This document shows positions 26,766-35,677 of a DNA stretch of 43,375 nt, piece by piece. A program made the position numbers and the translations under genes. Every line of letters begins with the position of its first letter. Position 1 is the first letter of the stretch. Source of the stretch: Myxococcus xanthus (GTDB lineage: Bacteria; Myxococcota; Myxococcia; Myxococcales; Myxococcaceae); NCBI RefSeq assembly GCF_013116825.1, contig NZ_JABFNS010000079.1, forward strand, positions 1-43,375, read 5' to 3'. Below the pieces are notes generated by a model that was not told the origin of the DNA, searched no databases, and was given only the letters and a program-made list of their open reading frames with translations.

Positions 26766-26822
26766 ACGTTCACTGGAGGACGGTGTCCATCGCGCGACGC
26801 ACCTGTCGCGCTCCGCGCCATG

Positions 26823-26851
26823 TGTGTCCGGACAGGTGTCGCGGAGCGGGA
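26823..26851. promoter_or_regulatory. Candidate activator sites upstream of aldB
   Basis: A perfect palindrome TGTCCGGACA (26823-26832) is followed by a second TGTC/GACA pair with a 9-base spacer (TGTCGCGGAGCGGGACA, 26835-26851). They lie 35-63 bases upstream of the -24 element. TGTC/GACA half-sites are plausible for an AcoR-type activator, but the distance is short for an enhancer. Confidence 0.4.
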
Positions 26852-26885
26852 CACGACGCGCCGCAACGTCGACGGACGCGAGCAC

Positions 26886-26901
26886 TGGCACGCGCGCTGC
26901 T
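26886..26901 (+). promoter_or_regulatory. Sigma-54 promoter for aldB
   Basis: TGGCACGCGCGCTGCT matches TGGCACR-N4-TTGCW with one mismatch and exact -24/-12 spacing. The predicted start near 26912 leaves about 29 bases of leader to the GTG at 26941, with AAGGAGAG just before it. Confidence 0.8.
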
Positions 26902-26940
26902 CTGGGGGGCCCGGTCACCCAACCACCCAAGGAGAGCGCA

Positions 26941-28461
26941 GTGATCTACGCCGCCCCCAATCAGCCTGGCTCCAAGGTGCAGTTCAAGCCCCGCTACCAG
27001 AACTTCATTGGCGGGCGCTGGGTCGAACCCACGCGTGGTCAGTACTTCGAGAACATCAGCCCCGTGACGGGCAAGCCCTTCTGTGAAGTGGCCCGCTCCA
27101 CGGCCGAGGACATCGAGAAGGCGCTGGATGCGGCCCACGCGGCCCGGCTCTCCTGGGGCCGCACCTCGCCGACCGCCCGAGCGAACATCCTCAACAAGAT
27201 CGCCGACCGGATGGAGCAGAACCGGGAGATGCTCGCGGTCGCCGAGACGTGGGACAACGGCAAGCCCGTGCGTGAGACGCTGGCCGCGGACATCCCGCTG
27301 GCCATCGACCACTTCCGCTATTTCGCCGGGTGTATCCGCGCGCAGGAAGGCGGGGTGAGCGAGCTGGACCACGACACCGTCGCCTACCACTTCCACGAGC
27401 CACTGGGCGTCGTGGGGCAGATCATCCCCTGGAACTTCCCGCTCCTGATGGCGGCCTGGAAGCTGGCCCCGGCGCTGGCGGCGGGCAACTGCGTGGTCCT
27501 CAAGCCCGCGGAGCAGACGCCCTCCAGCATCCTCCTGTGGACCGAGCTCATCCAGGACCTGCTGCCCGAAGGTGTGCTCAACGTCGTCAACGGCTTCGGC
27601 GTCGAGGCGGGCAAACCGCTGGCCAGCAGCCCGCGCATCGCGAAGGTGGCCTTCACCGGCGAGACGAGCACGGGCCGGCTCATCATGCAGTACGCCAGTG
27701 AGAACCTCATCCCCGTCACGCTGGAGCTGGGCGGCAAGAGCCCGAACATCTTCTTCGAGGATGTGATGGCGCACGACGACGACTTCTTCGACAAGTCGTT
27801 GGAAGGCTTCGCCATGTTCGCGCTCAATCAGGGCGAGGTCTGCACCTGCCCGTCGCGCTCGCTCATCAGCGAGCGCATCTACAGCCAGTTCATGGAGAAG
27901 GCGCTCGAGCGCGTCCGCAAGGTGAAGGCGGGCAACCCGCTGGACACCGACACCATGGTCGGCGCCCAGGCGTCCAACGACCAACTAGAGAAGATCCTCA
28001 GCTACATCGACATCGGCAAGAAGGAGGGCGCCAAGGTCCTCATCGGCGGCGAGCGCGTGGCGATGTCCGGCGACCTGAAGGACGGCTACTACGTGGCGCC
28101 CACCGTGTTCCAGGGCCACAACCGGATGCGCGTCTTCCAGGAGGAGATTTTCGGCCCCGTGGTGAGCGTGGCGACCTTCAAGGACTTCGACGACGCCATC
28201 CGCCAGGCCAACGACACGCTGTACGGCCTGGGCGCCGGCGTGTGGACGCGTGACGGGAACACCGCCTACCGCGCGGGGCGCGCCATCGAGGCGGGCCGCG
28301 TGTGGACCAACTGCTACCACATCTACCCCGCGCACGCGGCGTTCGGCGGCTACAAGCAATCCGGCATCGGGCGGGAGAACCACCGGAAGATGCTGGACCA
28401 CTACCAGCAGACGAAGAACCTGCTGGTCAGCTACAGCCCCAAGGCCATGGGCTTCTTCTGA
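26941..28461 (+). CDS. aldB: NAD-dependent aldehyde dehydrogenase (AldB/ExaC type)
   Basis: This enzyme oxidises acetaldehyde or related aldehydes to acids in the cytoplasm. The 506-aa length is typical of the AldB/ExaC group. Family motifs are present: NFIGGRWV near the start, oxyanion Asn in [10 protein letters not shown] (161-170), the glycine motif FTGETSTGR (238-246), general base E262 in LELGGKSPN, and catalytic C301 in [11 protein letters not shown], the variant typical of this subgroup. The GTG start at 26941 has AAGGAGAGC 5-13 bases upstream. The TGA overlaps the ATG of the DUF779 gene by one base, so they are translationally coupled, a linkage seen widely for this subgroup. Control by the upstream AcoR-like activator at the -24/-12 promoter is inferred. 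Physiological substrate not determinable here. Confidence 0.95.
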   Translation: MIYAAPNQPGSKVQFKPRYQNFIGGRWVEPTRGQYFENISPVTGKPFCEVARSTAEDIEKALDAAHAARLSWGRTSPTARANILNKIADRMEQNREMLAVAETWDNGKPVRETLAADIPLAIDHFRYFAGCIRAQEGGVSELDHDTVAYHFHEPLGVVGQIIPWNFPLLMAAWKLAPALAAGNCVVLKPAEQTPSSILLWTELIQDLLPEGVLNVVNGFGVEAGKPLASSPRIAKVAFTGETSTGRLIMQYASENLIPVTLELGGKSPNIFFEDVMAHDDDFFDKSLEGFAMFALNQGEVCTCPSRSLISERIYSQFMEKALERVRKVKAGNPLDTDTMVGAQASNDQLEKILSYIDIGKKEGAKVLIGGERVAMSGDLKDGYYVAPTVFQGHNRMRVFQEEIFGPVVSVATFKDFDDAIRQANDTLYGLGAGVWTRDGNTAYRAGRAIEAGRVWTNCYHIYPAHAAFGGYKQSGIGRENHRKMLDHYQQTKNLLVSYSPKAMGFF

Positions 28462-28898
28462 TGAGCGGCGCCGGTGCCGTCCCCGGCACGGGCGGACAGG
28501 ACGGCGCCACGGCGGTGGCCCGGGTGGACGTGACGCCCGAGGCCGCCGCCGTCATCCGCCAGCTCCGCGCCACGCACGGGCCCTTGATGTTCCATCAGTC
28601 GGGAGGCTGCTGCGACGGCAGCGCGCCCATGTGCTACCCCGTGGGGGACTTCCGCGTGGGCCAGCGAGACGTCTTCCTGGGCGAGGTGGAAGGCTGCCCC
28701 GTCTACATTGGCGGCGCGCAGTTCGAGGTCTGGCAGCACACGCACCTCACCCTGGACGTGGTGAAGGGGCGGGGCGCTGGCTTCAGCCTGGAGTCCCCGC
28801 TGGGCGTGCGCTTCCTCACTCGCAGCCGCGTCTTCACGGACGAGGAATACGAACGGATGAAGAACGCGCCGCCGCCTCGGCGTGGACCTCCGGAGTAG
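28461..28898 (+). CDS. DUF779 family protein
   Basis: A 145-aa soluble protein with the family signature MFHQSGGCCDGSAPMCYP (about residues 50-67), whose three cysteines could bind metal or be redox active, and a later conserved GAQFEVWQHT. DUF779 genes are often found directly after AldB/ExaC-type aldehyde dehydrogenases; here the ATG overlaps the aldB stop by one base. Biochemical role is not known. The last residues (PPPRRGPPE) are probably disordered. Confidence 0.92.
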   Translation: MSGAGAVPGTGGQDGATAVARVDVTPEAAAVIRQLRATHGPLMFHQSGGCCDGSAPMCYPVGDFRVGQRDVFLGEVEGCPVYIGGAQFEVWQHTHLTLDVVKGRGAGFSLESPLGVRFLTRSRVFTDEEYERMKNAPPPRRGPPE

Positions 28899-28953
28899 CC
28901 GCTCCGGCGTCATCCCGTGGGGTGGGACGACGGGTGTCTATCTCGACTTCAAC

Positions 28954-29006
28954 CCCCTGCCCCGCGCGGGGCAGGGGCCCAGACCGCGCGGGCATCGCGG
29001 TCTGGG
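28954..29006. terminator. Two adjacent hairpins between convergent genes
   Basis: A perfect 24-base palindrome lies at 28954-28977 (each half starting CCCCTGCC), immediately followed by an 11-base inverted repeat CCCAGACCGCG (28978-28988) / CGCGGTCTGGG (28996-29006) with a 7-base loop. They lie between the DUF779 stop and the rlmA-like stop. No T-run follows, so the structures may act as barriers or rho-dependent terminators in both directions. Confidence 0.6.
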
Positions 29007-29025
29007 CTCCTCGCGCGAGCGCTGC

Positions 29026-29919
29026 TCAGGCGGGCGCGGAGCCGTTCCTCTCCACGCGGTGGTAGCTGGCCACGGTGAAGGACGCGGTGACGGTGAAGGG
29101 CTCGGGCAACACGTCCGCGCGCCGCCGCAGTTCCTCCGTGGATACATGGAACGCGCTGGGCCCCATGGCCGCGATGTGGAACGCGTCGTCGCGCGTCAGC
29201 CGCAACGTCAGCTCCAGCGCTTCCCGGACGCCGGGCTCGAACGTGGCCCGCAGCCGTGTGTGGAGCCGTTCCTCCTTTCGCGCGTCGACGCTCAGCAGCC
29301 CCATGGGTTGGATGAGCTGTGTCAGGTGCTGGTCCGTGGGGGTCACGATGAGCAGCGCGCCTCGGCGCTTCAGGACGCGGTGGAGCTCCGGGATGTTGCG
29401 AGGAGCGAAGACACTGAGCGCCAGTGCAACGCTGTGATTTCGGATGGGCAACGTCCGCTCGCCGTCCGCGATGAGGGCTCCCGCCCGGGCGTGGGCCCTG
29501 GCGGCCCGGCGGGCAGCGAAGCGGGAGATGTCGATGGCGAGCCCCGTCAGCGCCGGACACCGGTCGAGTACACGGGCCAGGTAGTGCCCGGTACCCGCTC
29601 CCACATCGAGCACGCAGCCCTCGGTCGCATCGGCGCCGGTGAGCCGCGCGGCATGCTCCGCCAATCGCGCGGCCAACGGTTCGTAGTGGCCCCGCGCGAG
29701 GAATGCCTCTCGCGCGGCGACCATCGACTGGGTGTCGGCATTGCCCGGGGCGCGGTGGCCCGGCAGGAGGTTGACATAGCCCTGTCTGGCGACATCGAAG
29801 CCATGGCGCGCCACACAGCGCAGCGCCGTTGCCTCCTGACGAAGCGGTGACTGGCAGAGAGGACAGCAGAGCAGTGGAAGCAGGGGCGGAGGAAAGCGGG
29901 GCGAAGCGGACGCTGACAT
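29026..29919 (-). CDS. RlmA-like 23S rRNA (guanine-N1) methyltransferase
   Basis: A 297-aa cytoplasmic enzyme, near the usual RlmA length. An N-terminal zinc finger has C19, C22, C35 and H39 (CCPLCQSPL ... CVARHGFD), followed by the family-specific ARQGYVNLLPG. The SAM-binding motif is CVLDVGAGTGHYLA (about 101-114). RlmA(I) methylates G745 of 23S rRNA and RlmA(II) G748; which position applies cannot be told from sequence alone. The ATG at 29919 is the first in-frame start before the zinc finger. Upstream lies a region of about 400 bases with no convincing gene. Confidence 0.85.
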   Translation of the reverse strand: MSASASPRFPPPLLPLLCCPLCQSPLRQEATALRCVARHGFDVARQGYVNLLPGHRAPGNADTQSMVAAREAFLARGHYEPLAARLAEHAARLTGADATEGCVLDVGAGTGHYLARVLDRCPALTGLAIDISRFAARRAARAHARAGALIADGERTLPIRNHSVALALSVFAPRNIPELHRVLKRRGALLIVTPTDQHLTQLIQPMGLLSVDARKEERLHTRLRATFEPGVREALELTLRLTRDDAFHIAAMGPSAFHVSTEELRRRADVLPEPFTVTASFTVASYHRVERNGSAPA

Positions 29920-30328
29920 GCGGAAAGGGCTCCAGAGGCTCGTGGCGGCGCATGGCCGGGAACGAGTCGCGGAAGGCCCTCAGGCGCGGGGTGTCAGGAC
30001 CCTGGGATGAGCGCCCGGCAGCCCGCACGCGCGTGGAAGCCGCACGCGCATGACGGAGGTCCGTCACGCACGGGGCGCACGCCAGGCGAGGCCGAGGCTC
30101 AGGAACAGGAGCGCGGCACATCGCGCCCGGGCCTTCCGCGACGCGGAAAGCGGGCACGAAGGCAGCAAAGAGACCGGGGAGGCCCTACGAGGGCACACAT
30201 CGCCTGGAACGGACGCAGTGCTGCGGCGTCCGAACAGCGCGGAGCAGTCCGCTTGCTGCCGCGCTCAGCCGCGCAGGCGGCGCAGGGACACGGGGGCCAG
30301 GTGCCGACAGGAATCCATGACGAGGAGC
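29920..30328. other. Intergenic region without a supported gene
   Basis: About 410 bases. Open frames here have shadow-like composition, no ribosome site and no recognisable motif. A small TTCCGC/GCGGAA inverted repeat near 30132-30148 is the only structure noticed. The promoter of the RlmA-like gene should lie at the left end, but I cannot define it. Confidence 0.5.
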
Positions 30329-30673
30329 CTATGCCGCTTCGTCGAACACTTCCAGCGCGTCGCGCACGCCGGGCAGCGCGGTGAGCAGCTCGAACTCGTC
30401 GGACTGGAGCATGGAGACGCGGCGGCCGGAGAGGCGCTCCATGAGGAGCTCGATGCGGTGTTCGCCCTTCCCAGTCGCGTGGCGGAAGATTCGCGCGCGG
30501 AAGCCCTCCGCGTGGCACGCGAGGATGTCCTTCTGGAGGCTGCGCAGCCGCCGGACGACCTTCAGCGCCGCTCGCCCCTCGGGGGTCTCGAACGTGTGGA
30601 AGTGCCGGTTCCGCGACAGCGGCTTGCTGGGGTCATGGAGCCTCTCCACGAGGCGCCGAACGAATGGGTCCAT
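30329..30673 (-). CDS. Small conserved-looking hypothetical protein
   Basis: A 114-aa soluble, basic, mainly helical protein (MDPFVRRLVERLHDPSKPLS, then TFETPEGRAALKVVRRLRSL; IELLMERLSGRRVSMLQSD). No signal peptide, membrane span or recognised domain. ATG at 30673 lies 40 bases from the divergent TPR lipoprotein start at 30714, which suggests a compact shared promoter region. A longer frame reading from 31051 overlaps the lipoprotein gene and is rejected. Function unknown. Confidence 0.7.
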   Translation of the reverse strand: MDPFVRRLVERLHDPSKPLSRNRHFHTFETPEGRAALKVVRRLRSLQKDILACHAEGFRARIFRHATGKGEHRIELLMERLSGRRVSMLQSDEFELLTALPGVRDALEVFDEAA

Positions 30674-30713
30674 CGACGAAGGAGGATAACATCCGGTACC
30701 CTGCGCCTCAGCG

Positions 30714-32039
30714 ATGCACCGTCTTTTTCGAGTCAGACCGTGGACCCTGGCGCTCCTTCCGCTGCTTGCTTGCAAAGAGCCGGAAGTTGCCGCCGCGGAG
30801 AACAAGGCCAAACGGGCCCAGGAAGCATTGACTGAGGCCCGCGGCCACCTGTCCAGCGGACAGGCCAACGCCGCGCTTGCCGCATTGAGCAGGGCCGCCA
30901 CCGCGGCGCCTGACAATCCGGAGCCGCACCTGCTCATGGCGCAGGCCCACCGCATGGCGGGCAATGAGGGCGCCGCCATCCTGGCCTTGAAGCAGGCCGC
31001 CTCCATGTCGCCGGGCTCGGACCCCACCATCCAGCGCCAACTGGCCGACATCTACCTCCAGCAGGGCCTCACCAAGGACGCGCTCGCGGCGCTCATCACC
31101 ATGCGGGACGCGGGAAACCTGCCGGACGCGGACGTGCTGCGGCTGGCCCGTATCCAGGCGCGTGAGGGCATGATTGATGCCGCGTTCAAGACGCTGGAGA
31201 ACATCCTGCGGGAGAACCCGGACGACGCCGAGGCCAAGTCCGTCGAGGCCGAGGTGCTCTGGCTCAAGGGCGACGAGCTCCTGGCCGCCAACCTCATGGA
31301 CCGGCTCCTCAACCAGGACCCGGCGCTGGCCTCCGCGCGGCTGCTGCGCGCGCGCTACTTCCTGGTCAGCGGCTTCCCGGACCTGGCCGAGTCCGACCTG
31401 AACGCCGTGAAGGGCGCTGACGCGGAGCGGCCGGAGGTGGTGACGCTGCGCGCGCGGGTGCTGCTGGCCCTGGGCCGGGCCGCGGACGCGGAGGAGGCCC
31501 TGCGCAAGCTGGTGGAGGCGCAGCCGCAGAACGCCGACGCGCTGGCGTGGCTGGCGGAGTCTGTGCGGGTGCAGGGCCGCCGCGCGGATGCGCAGTCCCT
31601 GGTGGACCAGGCGCTCCAGCTCAACCCCCGGCTGGCCCGGGCGCAGTACGTGCGCGGGCGCTCTCTGGAGGAGCAGGGGGACCGCCGCAGCGCGGAGGAG
31701 GCCTACCGCTTCGCGCTGTCCGCGGAGCCCCGCTTCGCGCCCGTTCACGCCCGGATGTGGCGCATCCACTTGAATGCGGACCGCATCACGGACGCGGAGA
31801 CGTCGCTGGAGCTGCTGCTCAGCATGAGCGAGGCCACCATCGAGGAGAAGGCCCAGCTCGCCGCCCTCTATGCGCGGATGCAGACGAAGGTGACGCAGGG
31901 CCTCAAGCTCATCGACGAGGCCCTGAAGCGGGAGCCGGAGAACCCGGACTACCTCCGCACCCAGAAGGCGCTGAACGCGCTGCTGCCGAAGCCCAAGAAG
32001 AAGTCCTCGGGCCCGGTCATCATCCGCGGCGGCCGCTGA
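30714..32039 (+). CDS. TPR-repeat lipoprotein
   Basis: A 441-aa protein. Residues 1-19 form a signal peptide with lipobox LLAC (C20, followed by Lys). Residues about 30-420 are TPR-like repeats (GQANAALAALSRAATAAPDNPEPHL split as GQANAALAALSRA and PDNPEPHLLMA; GRAADAEEALRKLVEAQP; GDRRSAEEAYRFALSAEP). The tail is basic (KPKKKSSG). TPR lipoproteins act as scaffolds at the inner face of the outer membrane in many bacteria, as Tgl/PilF does for type IV pili, but this one is longer and not specifically recognisable as any of them. The start lacks a Shine-Dalgarno sequence at normal distance. Its 3' end overlaps that of the convergent M16 peptidase gene by 20 bases. Confidence 0.9.
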   Translation: MHRLFRVRPWTLALLPLLACKEPEVAAAENKAKRAQEALTEARGHLSSGQANAALAALSRAATAAPDNPEPHLLMAQAHRMAGNEGAAILALKQAASMSPGSDPTIQRQLADIYLQQGLTKDALAALITMRDAGNLPDADVLRLARIQAREGMIDAAFKTLENILRENPDDAEAKSVEAEVLWLKGDELLAANLMDRLLNQDPALASARLLRARYFLVSGFPDLAESDLNAVKGADAERPEVVTLRARVLLALGRAADAEEALRKLVEAQPQNADALAWLAESVRVQGRRADAQSLVDQALQLNPRLARAQYVRGRSLEEQGDRRSAEEAYRFALSAEPRFAPVHARMWRIHLNADRITDAETSLELLLSMSEATIEEKAQLAALYARMQTKVTQGLKLIDEALKREPENPDYLRTQKALNALLPKPKKKSSGPVIIRGGR

Positions 32040-33351
32040 CCACCGCCAGCGGCGCGGCCTCCGGCCCGGGAAGGCCGGGGGCATCCGCCACCACGCGCTC
32101 GAGGGCCTTGAGGCCCTTGCGCTGGCCCACCGCCACCACCGTGAGGTTCTCCCGGTTGAAGTAGCGCCGGGCCACCTCGCGCACGCGCGCGGCGGACTGT
32201 GAGTCCACCAGGTCGGCGCGGTGGCCAAACGACTCCGGCGTGCGGAACAGCTCCGTGCCGCCGAACCAGCCGGCCAGCTCGCCCGGCGAGTCCTGGGAGA
32301 ACTCCAGCAGCATGCGGTGCCGGCGCTTGGCGCGCGCCAGCTCCTCTTCGCCCACCTCGTTCTCACAGAGGGTGGACAGCACGCGGAAGGCCTCGGTGAT
32401 GACCGTCGCGGCCTTCTCCGGAGCGCTGGCGGCCTCAATCTCGAGGAGCCCCGCGTCGTGGTACGCGTCCAGCGACGCGCTCACGGAGTACGCCAGGCCG
32501 CGCTTCTCCACGATTTCAAACGGCAGCCGCGACGACAGACCGTCATCCAACACGCGGCGGAGAATCTGCAGCGCGGGGTAGTCCTCGTGCTGCTCGGGGA
32601 CGCCGCGGAAGTTGAGGCGGAACTCTGTCTGCGACTCGTCATGGCTGACGAAGTGCAGGCGCGGGCCGGCCGGGGTGAGGGGCGGCGGCGCCTCGACGCT
32701 GGACGGGCCGCGCGGGAGCCGGGCGAAGGCCCGCTCGGTCATCTCCACGACTTCCGAGCGATTCACCCGGCCGGCGGCGGTGACGACGATGTTCCCCGCG
32801 ACGTAGTGCTGGGCGAAGTGCTCCAGAATCTGCGGGTGCGTCATGTTCGTGACGGACTCGCGCGTGCCGGCGATCTTCAGGGCCAGCGGGTGTCCGGGGA
32901 AGAGCAGGTGCTTGGACAGGTTGTCCAGGTCGATGTCCCGGCCCTTCTCGTCCACCTCGTCGAGCATCTCCTCGAGGATGATCTGCCGCTCCACCTCCAT
33001 GTCGGTGAGGCGGGGACGGGTGAGCATGTCGCCGATGATGTCCAGGCCCACGCGCAGGTGCGCGGGGTGGATGGGCGTGTAGTAGTACCCGTGGTCCCGG
33101 GTGGTGACGCCGTTGAGGTTGCCGCCGACCTCTTCCACCGCCGCGTTCATCTTCACGGTGTCCGGCCAGCCCTCGCTGCCGCGGAAGAAGAGGTGCTCCA
33201 GGTAGTGGCTGACGCCATTGCTGACGAGCGTCTCGTGGCGGCTGCCCGTCCGCACGTAGACGGCGAGCAGGGCGGTGTGGAGGTGGGGCGTCTCGATAGT
33301 GACGACGCGCAGCCCGGAGGGCAGCACGTCCCGGTACGTAGTGAAGCTCAT
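32020..33351 (-). CDS. M16-family zinc metallopeptidase
   Basis: A 443-aa protein similar to processing-peptidase-like bacterial M16B enzymes. The inverted zinc motif HYLEH is at 49-53 (SNGVSHYLEHLFFRG), with the third ligand Glu near 127-128 (QIILEEMLDEVDE). The second half has the usual substrate-clamp domain, including the RGLAYSVSA segment. Active-site residues are all present, so it should be catalytic. No signal peptide, so probably cytoplasmic. Its ATG overlaps the TGA of the upstream histidine kinase gene by 4 bases (ATGA), showing translational coupling. The 3' end overlaps the convergent TPR lipoprotein gene. Substrate unknown. Confidence 0.93.
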   Translation of the reverse strand: MSFTTYRDVLPSGLRVVTIETPHLHTALLAVYVRTGSRHETLVSNGVSHYLEHLFFRGSEGWPDTVKMNAAVEEVGGNLNGVTTRDHGYYYTPIHPAHLRVGLDIIGDMLTRPRLTDMEVERQIILEEMLDEVDEKGRDIDLDNLSKHLLFPGHPLALKIAGTRESVTNMTHPQILEHFAQHYVAGNIVVTAAGRVNRSEVVEMTERAFARLPRGPSSVEAPPPLTPAGPRLHFVSHDESQTEFRLNFRGVPEQHEDYPALQILRRVLDDGLSSRLPFEIVEKRGLAYSVSASLDAYHDAGLLEIEAASAPEKAATVITEAFRVLSTLCENEVGEEELARAKRRHRMLLEFSQDSPGELAGWFGGTELFRTPESFGHRADLVDSQSAARVREVARRYFNRENLTVVAVGQRKGLKALERVVADAPGLPGPEAAPLAVVSGRRG

Positions 33352-34895
33352 GCGCGAGGAAGCCTTAACACGAAGGCCGTCCCCTGGCCGGGAATACTCT
33401 GGCAGGAGAGCGAGCCACCGTGCACCTGGAGGATTTGCTGACTGACGGCCAGGCCCAGGCCCGTGCCCCCCTCCTTGGTGGTGAAGAAGGGCTCGAAGAG
33501 GCGCTGTCGGATATCTTCCGTCATGCCCTGTCCGGTATCGCGCACCGTGACTTCCACGGCGTCTTCCGCCGGACGGGTGATGATGGTGAGGCGGCCGCCG
33601 GACGGCATGGCCTCGCGGCTGTTTCGCAACAGGTTGAGGAAGACCTGCCGCAGCTGGCCCTCGTCGGCGAGCACGTGCGGGGTATCCAGGGCGAAGTCGC
33701 GCACCACTTCCACGCCGGCGCGCTCCAACTCCTCGCGGGTGAAGTCGAGCACGGTGTCCAGCACGGCGGTGACGTCGCGCGGGTCCAGGTCGGGCCGGGG
33801 AGGGCGGGCCATGCGAAGGTACTGCTCGGTGACGTCCGCCAGGCGGTCCACCTCCTGGGTGACGGCGGAGATGAGGTCCTTCACCTCGGCCGCGTCCTCG
33901 GGGGTCGCGAAGCGGGCGGTTTCGAACCCGTCCTGGAGCAACTCCACGTTGAGGCCAATGGAGGACAGGGGGTTGCGCACCTCGTGGACGATTTGCGCGG
34001 AGATGCGGCCCACGGCGGCCAGCTGCTCCGCGCGCATGAGGGCCTCGGCCTGGGCCTTGAGCTGGGCCTCGCGCGCCTGGAGCGAGCGGGCCATCTGGTC
34101 GAACTCCCGGGCCAGGACGGCCACCTCGTCGTCGCCGCGCACGCCGAGCTGGGCGTTGTAGTCACCGCGGCCGATGCGGGACACGCCCCGGATGAGGTTG
34201 CGCATGGGGCGCAGCGTGCGGGCGGACCAGGCGGTGGCGCCCACGCCCACGGCGATGGCGGCCACGGAGAAGCCGATGATGAAGAGGCCGGTGGTGCGCT
34301 CGCGCTCCTCGGCGCCGTCCACGCGCTCGCGGATGCGGTTGGACAGGGCGGCGCGCAGCACGCGAATCTCGCGGCCGATGGCGTTCTCCTCCTGCCGCAG
34401 CTGGGCGGTGGCGACGGCGACCTGTTCCCGGTCCGGATTCTCCGTGGACAGGACGGCGAAGACGGCCTCCGCGGCGCGGCCATAGTCGCGGTAGCGGGCC
34501 TGGAGCTCGCCGAAGCGGTCCTCCAGGCCCCGGATGAAGGGCACCTCGCTGTCGGGGGCGGAGGCCAGCACCTCATGCGCCTTGGCCTGGGCGGCGGCGA
34601 GCCGCTGCGTCATGAGGGGCGAGTTGTAGGTCCGGGCCAGCCGGATGAAGGCGCGGCGGATTTCGACGTTGCCCTCTTGAATCAGGCGCTCGGTGTCCTT
34701 CTCCTGGGTGGCGTGGAAGGTCTCCAGCTCCGCGGCGTCCTGGGAGAGCTGGAGGTAGCCCTGGCTCACCAGCCGGATCTCCAGCCGGTTGCGGTGGAGC
34801 TCCGTCACGCTGAACAGGGACACCAGCCCGAAGGTGCCGAGCACCACGGCGTAGCCCAGGAAGATGCGTGTCGCGAGGGAGAGCTTCACGGGCAT
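33348..34895 (-). CDS. Membrane sensor histidine kinase (NtrB-like catalytic core)
   Basis: A 515-aa protein. Membrane spans at about 11-30 and 203-223 flank a periplasmic helical domain (31-202). A HAMP domain follows at about 225-280 (RTLRPMRNLIRGVSRIGRGD), then a short coiled linker. The H-box is AQIVHEVRNPLSSIG, phospho-acceptor H304. The ATPase domain has the N box (VFLNLLRNSREAMP), G1 (VRDTGQGM), F box (LFEPFFTTK) and G2 (GGTGLGLAV). All motifs are intact. No response regulator lies next to it, so it is an orphan kinase here. ATG at 34895; it is first in an operon with the M16 peptidase, overlapping by 4 bases. Signal unknown. Confidence 0.95.
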   Translation of the reverse strand: MPVKLSLATRIFLGYAVVLGTFGLVSLFSVTELHRNRLEIRLVSQGYLQLSQDAAELETFHATQEKDTERLIQEGNVEIRRAFIRLARTYNSPLMTQRLAAAQAKAHEVLASAPDSEVPFIRGLEDRFGELQARYRDYGRAAEAVFAVLSTENPDREQVAVATAQLRQEENAIGREIRVLRAALSNRIRERVDGAEERERTTGLFIIGFSVAAIAVGVGATAWSARTLRPMRNLIRGVSRIGRGDYNAQLGVRGDDEVAVLAREFDQMARSLQAREAQLKAQAEALMRAEQLAAVGRISAQIVHEVRNPLSSIGLNVELLQDGFETARFATPEDAAEVKDLISAVTQEVDRLADVTEQYLRMARPPRPDLDPRDVTAVLDTVLDFTREELERAGVEVVRDFALDTPHVLADEGQLRQVFLNLLRNSREAMPSGGRLTIITRPAEDAVEVTVRDTGQGMTEDIRQRLFEPFFTTKEGGTGLGLAVSQQILQVHGGSLSCQSIPGQGTAFVLRLPRA

Positions 34896-35008
34896 TCCTC
34901 GCTACGTGGCGGGCCGTCCAACCGCAAGTCTCGTCTCCAGGGGAGGGGATACCTCCAGTGGGTCTCAGCGTACTCCAGGGGGCGCACCGGTACCCGTCCG
35001 AATCCGTG

Positions 35009-35071
35009 CTGGTTCGAGCGGAAGGCGCGGCGCCAGGGATTGGCCGCTGGATTGGTTTTTCTTCGAACCAG
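35009..35071. repeat. 9-base inverted repeat in a divergent promoter region
   Basis: CTGGTTCGA (35009-35017) and TCGAACCAG (35063-35071) are perfect inverted copies with a 45-base spacer. They lie between the histidine kinase operon (-) and the small lipoprotein gene (+), about 100 bases from each start, so they could be a regulator site. No convincing promoter was seen in this 275-base gap. Confidence 0.35.
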
Positions 35072-35170
35072 GTTTTCGCCTCCCTTTCGTATGCCAATGC
35101 GAGCCCGTGATTCCTCGTGGGAGCGGGCCGGTCCGTGTCTCCCATTGGGGGGAGACGTCAGAGGGGAGCC

Positions 35171-35653
35171 ATGATGAAGCTGAAGACGCTGGTGGGTGCC
35201 GTGGTGATGGCGATGATGACGGCCTGCGGGCCGCTGGAGGAGTCGTCCGTCGATGAGGGCGCGCAGGTGTCCACGCTCTCGGCGGAGGAGCTGGAGAAGC
35301 TCCAGTCTTCGATTCCGGTGCCGGACGCGGAGATGCTGCAGGCGCTCCAGACGGCGTGCGGTACAACGCCCGAAGGTGCCTGCATCGCCGCCGGGTACGG
35401 CGCGTGTACGGGGTGGTCGGCCATGGTGGATTGCGGCGCCATCTCTGCGTGCGACCCGGACGACACCGCGTGCAAGATCCGCGTCTGCGACCCCGAGCGC
35501 CCGGGCGACTGCGAGATGTACACGACGGGGACGCAGTACCAGGCCCGCAATCAGTACCGCGTGTGCTCCAACACGGCGGGCCAGACGTGCACCGAGTACC
35601 TCCGGAGCAGCCGCAGGATCTGCGGCTGCGGCGGCAATGGCATTCCGTTCTAA
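35171..35653 (+). CDS. Small Cys-rich lipoprotein
   Basis: A 160-aa protein with a short signal peptide and lipobox MTAC (C19 with ATG at 35171; an ATG three bases later is also possible). GAGGGGAG just upstream is the ribosome site. After an acidic linker (ESSVDEGAQVSTLSAEE), the mature domain carries 12 further cysteines over about 105 residues, ending RICGCGGNGIPF, so a disulfide-stabilised exported domain is likely. Not recognised as a known family. Convergent with the RND efflux operon, with a hairpin between. Confidence 0.85.
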   Translation: MMKLKTLVGAVVMAMMTACGPLEESSVDEGAQVSTLSAEELEKLQSSIPVPDAEMLQALQTACGTTPEGACIAAGYGACTGWSAMVDCGAISACDPDDTACKIRVCDPERPGDCEMYTTGTQYQARNQYRVCSNTAGQTCTEYLRSSRRICGCGGNGIPF

Positions 35654-35677
35654 TCGCTGACAGGCCTGACAACACGA

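Noticed and set aside
30050-30835. 261-codon plus-strand frame
   Set aside because: It covers a gene-free region plus antisense of the small hypothetical gene; no motif or ribosome site.
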